NCBI RefSeq assembly: GCF_000192575.1
Contig: NZ_GL876926.1
Location: 1,122,893 to 1,186,892 of the forward strand
From: Novosphingobium nitrogenifigens DSM 19370
GTDB taxonomy: Bacteria; Pseudomonadota; Alphaproteobacteria; Sphingomonadales; Sphingomonadaceae
Length of the DNA: 64,000 nt
Direction: 5' to 3'
Under the pieces are notes generated by a model. That model did no database searches, was not told where the DNA came from, and saw only the letters and a program-made list of their open reading frames with translations. Each line of letters begins with the position of its first letter. Position 1 is the stretch's first letter. Positions 28,775 through 38,047 of the stretch are shown in pieces. A program made the translations under genes and the position numbers.

Positions 28775-30053
28775 AGCGGTCGGCTTCCTCGTCGAAACTG
28801 AAAATCTCGGCATAACGGCCCCAGAGCGTGACCGTGCGCAAGGTCTCGTCGGCGTAGTCCTCGCTCATGTAATCTTCGAGTTCGTCGCGGAACCGGCGCG
28901 CGGGCGCCTCGTGGCTGGCGCGTTCGTCGAGCACGCGGCGGATATGCTGGACCAGCGGCACATGCTGCGTCAGGGCTTGCGCGAAGAGAGCCTTGCGCTG
29001 GTCGACGTCGCTCTGCGCATAACGGCGGGCCGTCGGCGTCAGGACCAGTTCGGCTCCACGCAATTCGGCAAAGCGCAACAATTGCAGCGTTTCGGCCATC
29101 GGGAACAATTCGTCCGCCTCCAGCTGAAGCGAGTCGGCAAGATCGGCCATGCTCGCCTTGCCTTCGAACGGCGTGCCGTCGACTTCCTCGATCAGCCCCG
29201 CGATCGAGTTGGTCGAAACGCGCGGCAGGACCATCGCGATGCCGGTGCCGGGGAACAGTCCGTCGGCCCGCATCGGCGCGGTGATTTCGGTCCGCGCAGT
29301 CATGCGGGCATAGATGTCGTCGACCAAGGCGCGGAACGCGGGATCGAGCCGGTCGCGCGGCTGGGGCAGATCGACCTTGATCTCGGCGACGACCCGCCCC
29401 GGATTGGACGAGAACACCAGGATGCGGTCGCACATCAGCACCGCTTCCTCGATATTGTGCGTGACGATCAGGATCGACTTGATCGCGACACGCCCCTCCG
29501 ACCACAGATCGAGCAAGTCGGTGCGCAGCGTTTCGGCAGTCAGCACGTCGAGCGCAGAGAATGGCTCGTCCATCAGCAGGAGCGAAGGATTGACCACCAG
29601 CGCGCGCGCCAGCCCGACCCGCTGGCGCATCCCGCCCGAAAGCTCCTTGGGATAGGCGTTTTCAAAGCCGTCGAGCCCGATAAGGTCGATCGCCGCCAGC
29701 GACCGGCTGCGCGCCTCATCGGCGGGAACGCGCAAGGCTTCGAGCCCGATCTCCACGTTTTCGAGTACAGTCAGCCAAGGGAACAGGGCAAAGGTCTGGA
29801 ACACCATCGCCACTGTCGGATCGGGCACATCCGGCCCCGGCACCAGCCGCGCGATGCCTTCGCTCGGTCGGATCAGCCCGGCGATCGAACGCAGCAACGT
29901 GGACTTGCCAGAGCCCGAACGACCGAGCAGGCCGACGATCTCGTCCTGCGCCAGCGTCAGGTTCACATCGTCGAGCACGAGATGGTCCTGGCCTGAGTAA
30001 TAGTGGCGCAGTCCCTTGACTTCGACCAGCATGGGCTTGGCGGCTTCGGCCAT
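28752..30053 (-). CDS. ABC transporter ATPase of the nitrate/sulfonate type with AAA-associated C-terminal domain
   Basis: Protein of 433 residues. Residues 1-245 are an ABC ATPase: GRSGSGKST, LSGGMRQRVGLARAL and LLLMDEPFSALD. Residues about 270-420 form the AAA-associated C-terminal domain found in some anion-type importers, with a winged-helix-like region (FAELRGAELVLTPTARRYA). It follows the permease gene 44 bases downstream on the same strand, so they form one importer. Substrate unknown. Confidence 0.92.
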   Translation of the reverse strand: MAEAAKPMLVEVKGLRHYYSGQDHLVLDDVNLTLAQDEIVGLLGRSGSGKSTLLRSIAGLIRPSEGIARLVPGPDVPDPTVAMVFQTFALFPWLTVLENVEIGLEALRVPADEARSRSLAAIDLIGLDGFENAYPKELSGGMRQRVGLARALVVNPSLLLMDEPFSALDVLTAETLRTDLLDLWSEGRVAIKSILIVTHNIEEAVLMCDRILVFSSNPGRVVAEIKVDLPQPRDRLDPAFRALVDDIYARMTARTEITAPMRADGLFPGTGIAMVLPRVSTNSIAGLIEEVDGTPFEGKASMADLADSLQLEADELFPMAETLQLLRFAELRGAELVLTPTARRYAQSDVDQRKALFAQALTQHVPLVQHIRRVLDERASHEAPARRFRDELEDYMSEDYADETLRTVTLWGRYAEIFSFDEEADRFSLEDAE

Positions 30054-30097
30054 GGCGATTTATCCTCGGTCGGAATGCGAAAGGAGAAAGGAGGGGA

Positions 30098-31843
30098 TCA
30101 CGACAGACGCAGGCGCCGGTCGGCATAGGCATAGAGCGGACGCCAGAGCAGCCGGTTGAACCCCAGCACGAACAGGCTCATCACCCCGATGCCCAGCGCG
30201 ACGCGGGGATAGTCGCCCGCCGTCGTCGCCTCGGCAATAAAGCTGCCGAGACCACGCGCGACGAGATGGCGGTTCCCCCAGTCCACCGCTTCGGCGACGA
30301 TCGAGGCATTCCACGATCCCCCGCTCGCGGTCAGGGCCCCGGTCACGTAATAGGGGAAAATGCCCGGCAAGGCGACCTGACGCCACCATTGCCAGCCGCG
30401 CACCCGGAACATCCACGCCGCCTCGCGCAAGTCGGTCGGAATGGCGCTTGCCCCGGCAATGACGTTGAACAGGATGTACCATTGGGTGCCAAGGATCATC
30501 AGCGGCGACAACCAGACATCGGGCGCCAGATCGAACCGAACGATCGCCATGACCGCAAAGGGGAACAGGACGTTGGCGGGGAACGCGGCAAGGAACTGCG
30601 CCAGCGGCTGCAACCGTTCGGCCCAGACCGGACGCAGGCCGATCCACACCCCGACCGGCACCCAGACAAGGCTTGCCAGCGCGATCAGGACCATGACGCG
30701 GATCATGGTGAGCCCCGCCAGCAGGACCGCCGTCAGCACGTCACCCCACATCAGCGAACGCATGATATAGCGCGACAGCAGGACCAGCGCGGCGGTCGCG
30801 GCGACGATGACCAGAGCCTGCCACACCTTTTCCAGCAAGGGATAGCTGCGCGCAGGTCCGATGGCTTTTCGCCGCCCGACACGGGGCTCGAATGCGAGCA
30901 AAAGGCGCCCTATCGCGCCCAGCGGCGCCAGCACCACCGGCAAGAGCCGGGTCCGGCGCAAGAGATCGAAGACCCACGACCGAGGCCGCTCGGCCGACGC
31001 GGTCATCTCGAACCGGAACCGATCGGCCCAGGCGACGATGGGGCGGAAGAAAAGCTGGTCATAGGCAACGATCACCAGCGCCATCGCCGCGACCGCCTCG
31101 CCCACCGCCAGAAAATCGCGGCGACCGATCGCAAGGGCGAGCCACGACCCGATCCCGGGCAGCGTCACCGTCGTCTTGCCCACCGTGATTGCTTCGGACG
31201 CGACGACAAAGAACCAGCCGCCCGACATCGACATCATCGCGTTCCACACCAGCGCGGGCGTCGCGAAAGGGAGATCGAGTTTCAGGAACCGGCGGATCGG
31301 CGACAGGCGATAGATGACGGTCGCTTCTTCGAGATCGGACGGGATCGCCCGCAGCGACTGATAGAAACTGAAGGCCATGTTCCACGCCTGACTGGTTAAA
31401 ATGGCGAAGATCGACGCGCATTCGACCCCCAGCACGCTGCCGGGGAAGAGCCCCATGAAGAAGGTGACGGTAAAGGTCAGGAAGCCCAGGATCGGCACCG
31501 ATTGCAGGATGTCGAGCGCGGGCACGATCAACTGCCCCAGATGTCGGCTGCGCGCCGCCAGCGTTGCCACCACCAGTGTGAACACGGTCGATGCGAACAA
31601 GGCGACGAACATGCGCAACACCGTGCGCAAGGCATAATAAGGCAGATAGGACGGATCGAGCGTCAGCGGTTCGAGTTGCAGCGTCGAAAGCGGCGCGACC
31701 GTTGCCTCTGCGGTACGGAAGAAAATCGCCGCCAACCCGCCCAGAATGACGAACGCGATCGCGTCTTCCCGACTGGGCCGGGTCAGGCGCAACATCCGCG
31801 AAAAGGCGGGAAGCGGGCGGGCGGAATGACGGTCCGGGGTCAT
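30098..31843 (-). CDS. ABC transporter permease with two fused membrane domains
   Basis: Inner-membrane permease of 581 residues containing two BPD-type halves in one chain. The first EAA loop is near SLRAIPSDLEEATVIYRLSP and the second near ASAIPTDLREAAWMFRVRG. About twelve helices in all. One polypeptide would therefore supply both membrane halves usually given by a homodimer. It starts 11 bases before the MgtC gene's end. No substrate-binding protein is in the window, so either one is encoded elsewhere or the porin-MgtC-ABC set works differently. Confidence 0.9.
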   Translation of the reverse strand: MTPDRHSARPLPAFSRMLRLTRPSREDAIAFVILGGLAAIFFRTAEATVAPLSTLQLEPLTLDPSYLPYYALRTVLRMFVALFASTVFTLVVATLAARSRHLGQLIVPALDILQSVPILGFLTFTVTFFMGLFPGSVLGVECASIFAILTSQAWNMAFSFYQSLRAIPSDLEEATVIYRLSPIRRFLKLDLPFATPALVWNAMMSMSGGWFFVVASEAITVGKTTVTLPGIGSWLALAIGRRDFLAVGEAVAAMALVIVAYDQLFFRPIVAWADRFRFEMTASAERPRSWVFDLLRRTRLLPVVLAPLGAIGRLLLAFEPRVGRRKAIGPARSYPLLEKVWQALVIVAATAALVLLSRYIMRSLMWGDVLTAVLLAGLTMIRVMVLIALASLVWVPVGVWIGLRPVWAERLQPLAQFLAAFPANVLFPFAVMAIVRFDLAPDVWLSPLMILGTQWYILFNVIAGASAIPTDLREAAWMFRVRGWQWWRQVALPGIFPYYVTGALTASGGSWNASIVAEAVDWGNRHLVARGLGSFIAEATTAGDYPRVALGIGVMSLFVLGFNRLLWRPLYAYADRRLRLS

Positions 31844-31853
31844 CGCTTCTTCC

Positions 31854-32609
31854 TCAACTCGTGGAACTGACAGTCCAGGTCGCGCCGATCACTTCGTGAT
31901 GGCGGGCCAGATGATCGGTGATCGTATCGAGATCCGTAGCCTTCGCGCTCGACGGCACCAGCACGGCGGCCAGTTCCACAGCATCGTCATGATGAGCCAG
32001 AGTCTCGATCTCGCGGATCGGATAATGGAACTTGTCCAGCTCCTCGAACAACAGATCGCGCCCCATGGCAATGCGATCGGGTGCACACGTGAGATGGACA
32101 CGATACAGCGATTCCGTCGCCCCGTGCGACAAGGGGCGGCGATCGACGAATTCGACCAGAGGTCGCAGCAAGGTATTGCCCGCCAGCACGAACAGCGTGA
32201 CCATCCCCGCCTCGACGATCAACCGCGCCCCGGCAAAGGCCCCGACCGCCGCCGAGGCCCAGAGCGTGGCTGCGGTATTGAGCCCGCGCACTTGCGGTCC
32301 GTCCTTCATGATGACGCCCGCGCCGAGGAAACCGATCCCCGAAACGACATAGGAAATCACGCGCAACAGGCCGTCGCTGCCCCCTGCGCGCAACCCCAGG
32401 TCGACGAAGGCCGCCGCGCCCAGCGCCACCAGCACATTGGTGCGCAAGCCCGCACTGCGCTGGCGCCACTGACGCTCCAGCCCGATGGCGACCCCGAGCA
32501 CGAAAGCCGCGCCGAGACAGACCGCCGAAGTCGTCAGCGCCGCAGGATCGACCGAGAAAAGCTCGGAAACCGGACGTGCCGCGGAAATCGTGGGCATCGC
32601 GTTCCCCAT
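31854..32609 (-). CDS. MgtC/SapB family membrane protein
   Basis: Protein of 251 residues. Residues about 25-140 hold the MgtC membrane domain with the signature LGVAIGLERQWRQRSAGLRTN and GIGFLGAGVIMKDG. A soluble ACT-like C-terminal domain follows. MgtC proteins help under low Mg2+ and acid stress and can affect the ATP synthase or K+ pools; which applies here is not shown. It overlaps the porin stop by one base (TGATG), and an alternative ATG lies four codons in. Confidence 0.93.
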   Translation of the reverse strand: MGNAMPTISAARPVSELFSVDPAALTTSAVCLGAAFVLGVAIGLERQWRQRSAGLRTNVLVALGAAAFVDLGLRAGGSDGLLRVISYVVSGIGFLGAGVIMKDGPQVRGLNTAATLWASAAVGAFAGARLIVEAGMVTLFVLAGNTLLRPLVEFVDRRPLSHGATESLYRVHLTCAPDRIAMGRDLLFEELDKFHYPIREIETLAHHDDAVELAAVLVPSSAKATDLDTITDHLARHHEVIGATWTVSSTS

Positions 32610-33922
32610 CAGATTGCGCCACGCAGCCGCAGCGCAAAGACATGCGCAGGCCCACGATCACGGTTGTAACCGGGATTGGCGACAAACTGGTAATCGAGCG
32701 TCAGGTCGACATGGCGATCCATGTGCACCTGGTACCAACCTTCAGCGATCCATTCCGAGCCGGGATGCGGCAGGCGCCCGTCGCCAACCAGCGTGCCGTA
32801 GCCGCCATCGTCGAGATAGATCTGATGCGTCCGGGTTATCTGATTGACCACGCCTGCAAAACCGATGCGATCGTCATGCCGGCCCCAGGCCGCTCCTTTC
32901 ACCTGACCACCGACCGATGCGCTACGGTCGATGTCGGTGAAATCGTCGGCTTCCGTCACCCCGTCAGACGCGGACAGGCGCGCGAAGAGGCCAAGTGTCG
33001 GCGTCACTTCCTGCTCGGCATTGAAATAACCGCCCCAGTGATCGTGCATCGACCGCAAGTCGGCATTGTCGGGCATCACGCCCGTAGCGTCATGCGCCGC
33101 GATCAGATCGCGCAGCCGCGCCAGCCGCCCCCGCGTCATCCAGAACCCCATGCGCACGGCGCCGGGATGCCCGCCCAGACTGTGGCGATGCTCGAGTTCA
33201 CCCAGAACCTGATATTGGCCGAACCCGGTTTCGAGCGAAGGCTGATTGGGAACCTTGGACAGGTTGAACAGGCCCGCCCGTACGGTCCAGGCGCCCTGAT
33301 ACCATTCCAGCGCCCCGCCGAACGTGAAGCCCCAGGCGTTGGCAGCATAGTCGAACGCCCCGGCGTCGACCAACGACCAGTTGAGGAAGTCCGAGCGCGC
33401 ATCGTGCGCATAGGAATTGGTGTCAAACACGTCCACGACCGAGAATTTACCGATCGTGATGACAAGACGGTTGCGGTCCTGCATCCCGCGCAACTGATTG
33501 GCAGCGGCATCGACGGCAAACTTGCCCCCGCCCAGCCCGATCGTCTGACGCAGGAACAGGCGCGGCAATTTGAAATAGGGATTGCTCTTGCCGACCTTGT
33601 ACGCCTCGGCGCTCGGGAAACCGGCAACACCCAGCGTATTGGAAAGCCCGAACCCCTGGTCGAGTTCGGGATTGACCCACAGTTCGGCGCCCTGCCAAGG
33701 CCTCACCCCGGCATAGATCGTCGCATCCCAGGTTTCGCGCGCCTGATTGGGAGCAAGACTGTTGGTCCCGGCATAAGGCGAGGAAAAGCCCGGTGTTCCT
33801 TGCGCCACGAGCGTCGATTGCGCGTGGATGGCAAAGTCCTGCTGCGGCACGTCAGCTTCGTCAGCGAACGCGGGAAGCGGCGCCATGACGGCAAGTGCAA
33901 GGCAAAAACGGAAAACGGTCAT
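32609..33922 (-). CDS. OprB-family carbohydrate-selective outer-membrane porin
   Basis: Protein of 437 residues with a signal peptide (MTVFRFCLALAVMAPLPAFA). The mature part has repeated amphipathic strands with family motifs (NPELDQGFGLSNTLGVAGF, RLVITIGKFSVVDVFD, EWYQGAWTVRAG) and ends in HVFALRLRGAI. The start at 33922 follows GAGGA. It is upstream of MgtC and the ABC permease on the same strand, so it may be the outer-membrane entry of an uptake route. Regulation is unknown; the metal-sensor operator lies some 300 bases upstream on the opposite side. Confidence 0.9.
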   Translation of the reverse strand: MTVFRFCLALAVMAPLPAFADEADVPQQDFAIHAQSTLVAQGTPGFSSPYAGTNSLAPNQARETWDATIYAGVRPWQGAELWVNPELDQGFGLSNTLGVAGFPSAEAYKVGKSNPYFKLPRLFLRQTIGLGGGKFAVDAAANQLRGMQDRNRLVITIGKFSVVDVFDTNSYAHDARSDFLNWSLVDAGAFDYAANAWGFTFGGALEWYQGAWTVRAGLFNLSKVPNQPSLETGFGQYQVLGELEHRHSLGGHPGAVRMGFWMTRGRLARLRDLIAAHDATGVMPDNADLRSMHDHWGGYFNAEQEVTPTLGLFARLSASDGVTEADDFTDIDRSASVGGQVKGAAWGRHDDRIGFAGVVNQITRTHQIYLDDGGYGTLVGDGRLPHPGSEWIAEGWYQVHMDRHVDLTLDYQFVANPGYNRDRGPAHVFALRLRGAI

Positions 33923-34316
33923 GGAGTTTGATCCTCGGCATTGAGGCAGGTCGCAGACCCGCCGCCGGGACCGATCACCCCCGCGCGATGGCGCGAACGA
34001 TGTCCTTCCCCGCGACGAGGCGCGGCAGCCTTGCGATCGGAATCCCTGCGACAAGGCAGCAACTCTCGCACTCGCAGGAAGTCTGGTTCGAACTTCGATG
34101 CATGGCTCTGGGCTCAGTCTCGAAAGGGTTGCGAAACGGACGCGGGATCCCCGACCGTCATGAGACCGCCACGCATGACGGCCAGACGGAGCGCGCTCCC
34201 CGCGACTCGACAGCCGGGCGGATATACCCTAGGGGGGTATCCATCAACCCTCAAATCATCCCGTCACACGAGCGCCTCCACGGGTCCTCCGACCTTTACC
34301 GGGCTGGGTTTTCATC
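33923..34316. other. Intergenic region between porin and RcnR-like gene
   Basis: No gene is seen in 394 bases. Apart from the CsoR/RcnR-type operator at 34223-34240, I find no promoter motif that I can support. Confidence 0.4.
34223..34240 (+). promoter_or_regulatory. G-tract operator of CsoR/RcnR type
   Basis: TATACCCTAGGGGGGTAT is an imperfect palindrome with a six-G tract flanked by TA-rich ends, the pattern bound by CsoR, RcnR and FrmR-family repressors (RcnR sites have TACT-G6-N-AGTA). It lies 76 bases upstream of an RcnR-like gene, so autoregulation is the likely role. Confidence 0.7.
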
Positions 34317-34595
34317 ATGGGCCACGTCGCCAGGGAAAAGCAGAAACTACTGAACCGGCTCAAGCGGTTGCGCGGCCAGATCGAGGCGATCGAACGCGCC
34401 GTCGAGGCCGATACCGAATGCGCGCGCGTGTTGCAGCAGGCCACCGCCTGTCGCGGCGCACTCGACGGTTTCATTGCCGAAGTGATCGAGGATCATATCC
34501 GCGACCACATGGTCGATCCCGATGCCCCGGATGACGACACCCGGCGCCAGGCTGCCGAGGAACTGGTCGCCATCGTCCACGCCTATCTGACCTGA
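34317..34595 (+). CDS. Metal-sensing repressor, CsoR/RcnR family (RcnR-like ligand set)
   Basis: All-helical DNA-binding repressor of 92 residues. The family lines up without gaps with E. coli RcnR through residue 66: KQKLLNRLKRLRGQI, Cys35 in the TECARVLQQ loop and EVIEDHIRDHM. All four Ni/Co ligands of RcnR are present: His3, Cys35, His60 and His64. FrmR-like formaldehyde sensors lack the histidines, so nickel or cobalt sensing is favoured. There is an extra Cys45. The C-terminal tail (VAIVHAYLT) follows the family. The gene ends 60 bases before the ABC1 kinase gene and both probably share the G-tract operator. Confidence 0.88.
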   Translation: MGHVAREKQKLLNRLKRLRGQIEAIERAVEADTECARVLQQATACRGALDGFIAEVIEDHIRDHMVDPDAPDDDTRRQAAEELVAIVHAYLT

Positions 34596-34655
34596 AGGGC
34601 AAACCACCACGCGCCCCCTTGCGCGCGCAGCAGAAAACGACAAAGACCCCCGGCG

Positions 34656-35966
34656 ATGACAAGCGATGCACGCAAGGTCCCTTCCGGGCGGCTGTCGCGC
34701 CTCGGCGCATTCGGACAACTGGCAGCCGGAGTTGCCGGCGGAGTCGTGGCCGAAGGCGCACGACGGCTGGCCCAGGGCGAGCGCCCCACGATGTCGGACC
34801 TGCTGCTGACCCCGGCCAATGCCGTCCGCGTGACCGAACAGCTGTCGCGCCTGCGCGGGGCCGCGATGAAGCTCGGGCAGATGATCTCGCTCGACGCGGG
34901 TGACATGCTTCCTGCCGAACTGACGCAGATCCTTGCCCGGCTGCGCGATGCGGCTCACATCATGCCCCCGACCCAGCTCGAAAAAGTGCTGGCGACATCG
35001 TGGGGTCCGGGCTGGCGCCGCCGGTTCCGCCGGTTCGACGCGCGCCCGGTCGCAGCCGCGTCGATCGGTCAAGTCCACCGGGCCGAACTTCCCGACGGAC
35101 GCGTGCTGGCGATCAAGGTCCAATATCCCGGCGTTGCCCGCAGCATCGATTCCGATGTCGACAATGTCGCAACCTTGCTCAAAGTCTCGGGCCTGCTGCC
35201 TTCGGGCCTCGACCTTGCCCCCCTCCTCACCGAGGCCAAGCGGCAATTGCACGAGGAAGCCGACTATTTGCGCGAAGCGGCGCAGATGAGCCGTTACGCC
35301 GACCTTCTCGCCGACGACCCGGCCTTTCTGGTCCCGCGTCCGGCAATGGATCTGACCGGGCGCCATGTGCTCGCCATGGATTTCATCGCGGCGCGATCGA
35401 TCGACACGCTCGGCGAAGCCGATCAGGACGTGCGCAACCGCGCCATGGCCGCGCTGCTGGGCCTTGTCCTGCGCGAAGTGTTCGACTTCGGCTTCATGCA
35501 GACCGATCCCAATTTCGCCAATTATCGCTGGCAGGAAGCGACCGGCAAAATCGTCCTGCTCGATTTCGGAGCTGCACGCCCCGTCGCCGAACGCGTCCGC
35601 GAGGGCTATGCGGCCCTTGTCCATTCCGGCCTGCACACCGACAAGCCGGGCCTGTGTCGTGCTTTGATCGAAATCGGCTTCCTGTCCGAAAACCAGTTCG
35701 CCCGGCACGGTCCCGCGCTCGACCGCATCATCGACACGATCCTGGGTCTGCTCGACCGGGCGGACGATTTCGATTTCGCCGACCGCCGCTTTACCGAACA
35801 GATCCGCGCCGAAGTGCCCTCGATCGCGTCCGACCGCGCGAGCTGGCACATTCCCCCCGCCGAAACCCTGTTCGTGCAGCGCAAGATCAGCGGAACCATC
35901 GCACTCGCCGTGCGTATGAAAGCGCGCCTGCCGGTCAAGGACATGGTTGCCCGCTACGACACCTGA
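34656..35966 (+). CDS. ABC1/UbiB/COQ8-type atypical kinase
   Basis: Protein of 436 residues. It carries the KxGQ motif (AAMKLGQMISLDAGDMLP), the Ala-rich loop AAASIGQVHRA, the ATP-binding AIKVQYPG, and the catalytic QTDPNFANYRW and LLDFGAAR. The QTDPN-ANY form matches the COQ8/ADCK group, which supports ubiquinone biosynthesis. No membrane helix is obvious. It follows the RcnR-like gene on the same strand, an unusual partner for a metal sensor. It ends 12 bases before the convergent sulfotransferase gene. Confidence 0.9.
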   Translation: MTSDARKVPSGRLSRLGAFGQLAAGVAGGVVAEGARRLAQGERPTMSDLLLTPANAVRVTEQLSRLRGAAMKLGQMISLDAGDMLPAELTQILARLRDAAHIMPPTQLEKVLATSWGPGWRRRFRRFDARPVAAASIGQVHRAELPDGRVLAIKVQYPGVARSIDSDVDNVATLLKVSGLLPSGLDLAPLLTEAKRQLHEEADYLREAAQMSRYADLLADDPAFLVPRPAMDLTGRHVLAMDFIAARSIDTLGEADQDVRNRAMAALLGLVLREVFDFGFMQTDPNFANYRWQEATGKIVLLDFGAARPVAERVREGYAALVHSGLHTDKPGLCRALIEIGFLSENQFARHGPALDRIIDTILGLLDRADDFDFADRRFTEQIRAEVPSIASDRASWHIPPAETLFVQRKISGTIALAVRMKARLPVKDMVARYDT

Positions 35967-35978
35967 AAACCTGTCCGT

Positions 35979-37937
35979 TCAGCCCCGCCAGCTCTCCAGC
36001 GCATCCCCCAGCCCTTGCGCCAAAGGCGCAAGATGGGCTTCGAACGCGCGCCAGTGGTCGAGCCCGCTGCGATAGATCGGCTGGCGTACCTGTTCGGAAC
36101 TCACCGTGCGCACGGCCCGGTCGTTCTCGAAAAAGCGCAAGGTCGCCGGATCGAACGGCAAGTCGAGATAATCGAGCAGACCACGCACCTGCCCCTCGGT
36201 ATCCTCGACCAGATCCTCGTAGATCAGAGTATGAACCGCACCCGGCGCCACCTCGTGGAAATGCCGGATCGTCGCCAGATAATGCCGGTAATAGGCCGCG
36301 AGGTCATTGAGATCGTAGGAAAACTCCTGCCCCTCGGCGAAAAGCTGCTTGAAGCAGGAAAAGCACGACGCCATCGGATTGCGCCGGACATCGATGATCC
36401 TGGCATTGGGCAAGGCCAGCCGGATCAATCCGATATGCCTGAAATTGTTGGGCATCTTGTCAATGAAGCGGGGTCGCCCAAGCCGACGATGGACGCGGGT
36501 ACGCTCCAGGTATTCCGCTCCCCACCGGGCAACCTCGTCCCGGCTCACGCGATCGAGCGCGGCAAGGCCTCCTGCTTTCTCGACTTGTCCGGCAAGCGCT
36601 GGAACGAAGGGCAATTCCATTGTCCCTTCAACGTCGCCATGGCTCGCCAAAATCTGTTCGACCAGCGTCGAACCCGACCGGGGCAAGCCGAGAACGAAGA
36701 TCGGCGCAGGGTCGGGATCGCCCCAATCGGCCCGCTCGCCCAAAAACGCCGGGGTGAAGACATCGCGTGTGCGATCCAATTCGGCGCCATAGTCGGGCAC
36801 CGCGCCATTCTGCCGCCGGCGGGCAAGCGTTGCTCCGGCTTGGTAATGCGCGAACGCATTGCCAATATCGCCTGCATCCTCGGCACGGCGACCCAGTGCA
36901 TATTCGATATGAAGCCTGTCTTCGTCGCCGAGGCGCGTGGCGAGCGACGCGCGCATCTGCGCCTCGTCCTCTTGGGTCAAAGCCCCGACCTTGAGATTGG
37001 CGAGCCCCCACCACGCTTCGCCAGCCCCCGGATGCAGTCCCAGAGCGCGGCGATATTCGGCAATCGCCTGATCGCGCGCACCGGTCGTGCGCAAGGCGTG
37101 TCCGTGATTGATCGCGATCCGGGCATTGTGCGGAAATTCGGACGCCAGCGCACCGTGAATGGCAGCCGCCCCCGCATCGTCCCCGATCAGGGCAAGACAT
37201 CCCGCCTTGAGATTGCGATAAGCCGGATTGGCGGGATCGGCTGCCAGAAGCGGCGCCAGTTCGGCCAACGCGGGCTCCGCCTGCTGCCGCGCGAATAGGG
37301 CATGGGCAAGGTCGAAACGGGCCCGCACGAAACCGGGATCGATGGCAAGCGCATGACACAGCAAGGTCTCGGCATGATCGAAGGCGCGCTGAACCACGTA
37401 ACAGGCGGCGAGCAACCGCGCTGCTTCGGCGTCGCGTGGAGAGCCCTGAAGATATTGACGCAGGATCGGTTCGGCTTCGGCGTGACGACCGAGTACGACC
37501 AGTTCCGCCGCTTTTCCGACTTGCGGGTTTCCGGCAGCAAGCCGTGCCAATGCCGCCTGTGCACGCATCAGTCGGGGTTCGTCCCCGTCGGCGAAAGCCA
37601 TGTCGGCCAGTGCCTGCCACGCATCGACGAGCCCGGGTTCGAAAGCCACGGCCTGTTCAAGCTGATTGAGCCCTTCCCCTCGCTGTCCGACAGCGTCAAG
37701 GCACAGCCCCAATTCATAGCGGGTGCGCGCCGCGCGCGGAAACGCACGGGCAAGATCGATCAGCAAAGGCAAGGCTTCGGGCACCTGTCCAAGGCGACGC
37801 AAGGCCGAGGCGAGGATCAGGCGGGGGCGCGGATCACCCGGCTGTCGTTGGACCAGAACACGCGCGGCCTGTGCGGCGGAGCGAGGGTCGGTGGCCAGCG
37901 CAGCGGCGGCCCTGGCAACAGGATCGGTCATGGGCAT
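35979..37937 (-). CDS. TPR-repeat protein fused to a sulfotransferase domain
   Basis: Protein of 652 residues with no signal peptide. Residues about 1-390 are TPR repeats (for example RYELGLCLDAVGQRGEGLNQLEQAV and ALRTTGARDQAIAEYRRAL, each shortened here). The C-terminal part is a sulfotransferase with the 5' PAPS loop FVLGLPRSGSTLVEQIL and the 3' loop PNARIIDVRRNPMASCFS. Such fusions often follow TonB-dependent receptor genes in sphingomonads, as here. The acceptor is unknown. A terminator separates it from the receptor gene, so it may have its own promoter. Confidence 0.9.
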   Translation of the reverse strand: MPMTDPVARAAAALATDPRSAAQAARVLVQRQPGDPRPRLILASALRRLGQVPEALPLLIDLARAFPRAARTRYELGLCLDAVGQRGEGLNQLEQAVAFEPGLVDAWQALADMAFADGDEPRLMRAQAALARLAAGNPQVGKAAELVVLGRHAEAEPILRQYLQGSPRDAEAARLLAACYVVQRAFDHAETLLCHALAIDPGFVRARFDLAHALFARQQAEPALAELAPLLAADPANPAYRNLKAGCLALIGDDAGAAAIHGALASEFPHNARIAINHGHALRTTGARDQAIAEYRRALGLHPGAGEAWWGLANLKVGALTQEDEAQMRASLATRLGDEDRLHIEYALGRRAEDAGDIGNAFAHYQAGATLARRRQNGAVPDYGAELDRTRDVFTPAFLGERADWGDPDPAPIFVLGLPRSGSTLVEQILASHGDVEGTMELPFVPALAGQVEKAGGLAALDRVSRDEVARWGAEYLERTRVHRRLGRPRFIDKMPNNFRHIGLIRLALPNARIIDVRRNPMASCFSCFKQLFAEGQEFSYDLNDLAAYYRHYLATIRHFHEVAPGAVHTLIYEDLVEDTEGQVRGLLDYLDLPFDPATLRFFENDRAVRTVSSEQVRQPIYRSGLDHWRAFEAHLAPLAQGLGDALESWRG

Positions 37938-37970
37938 CTGAATACGGTCAAGCAGGAGTGCCGGAAAGAA

Positions 37971-37998
37971 AAAAGCGGGGCCTAGGGGCCCCGCTTTT
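37971..37998 (-). terminator. Rho-independent terminator after the TonB receptor gene
   Basis: AAAAGCGGGGCC and GGCCCCGCTTTT form a perfect 12-base stem around TAGG, flanked by A/T runs on both sides, so it can work in both directions. It lies 50 bases after the receptor stop. Confidence 0.9.
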
Positions 37999-38047
37999 CC
38001 GGATCGGTGGAAAGGCTGCCGTCAGAAGCCCTCCACCGTCCGTCTCA

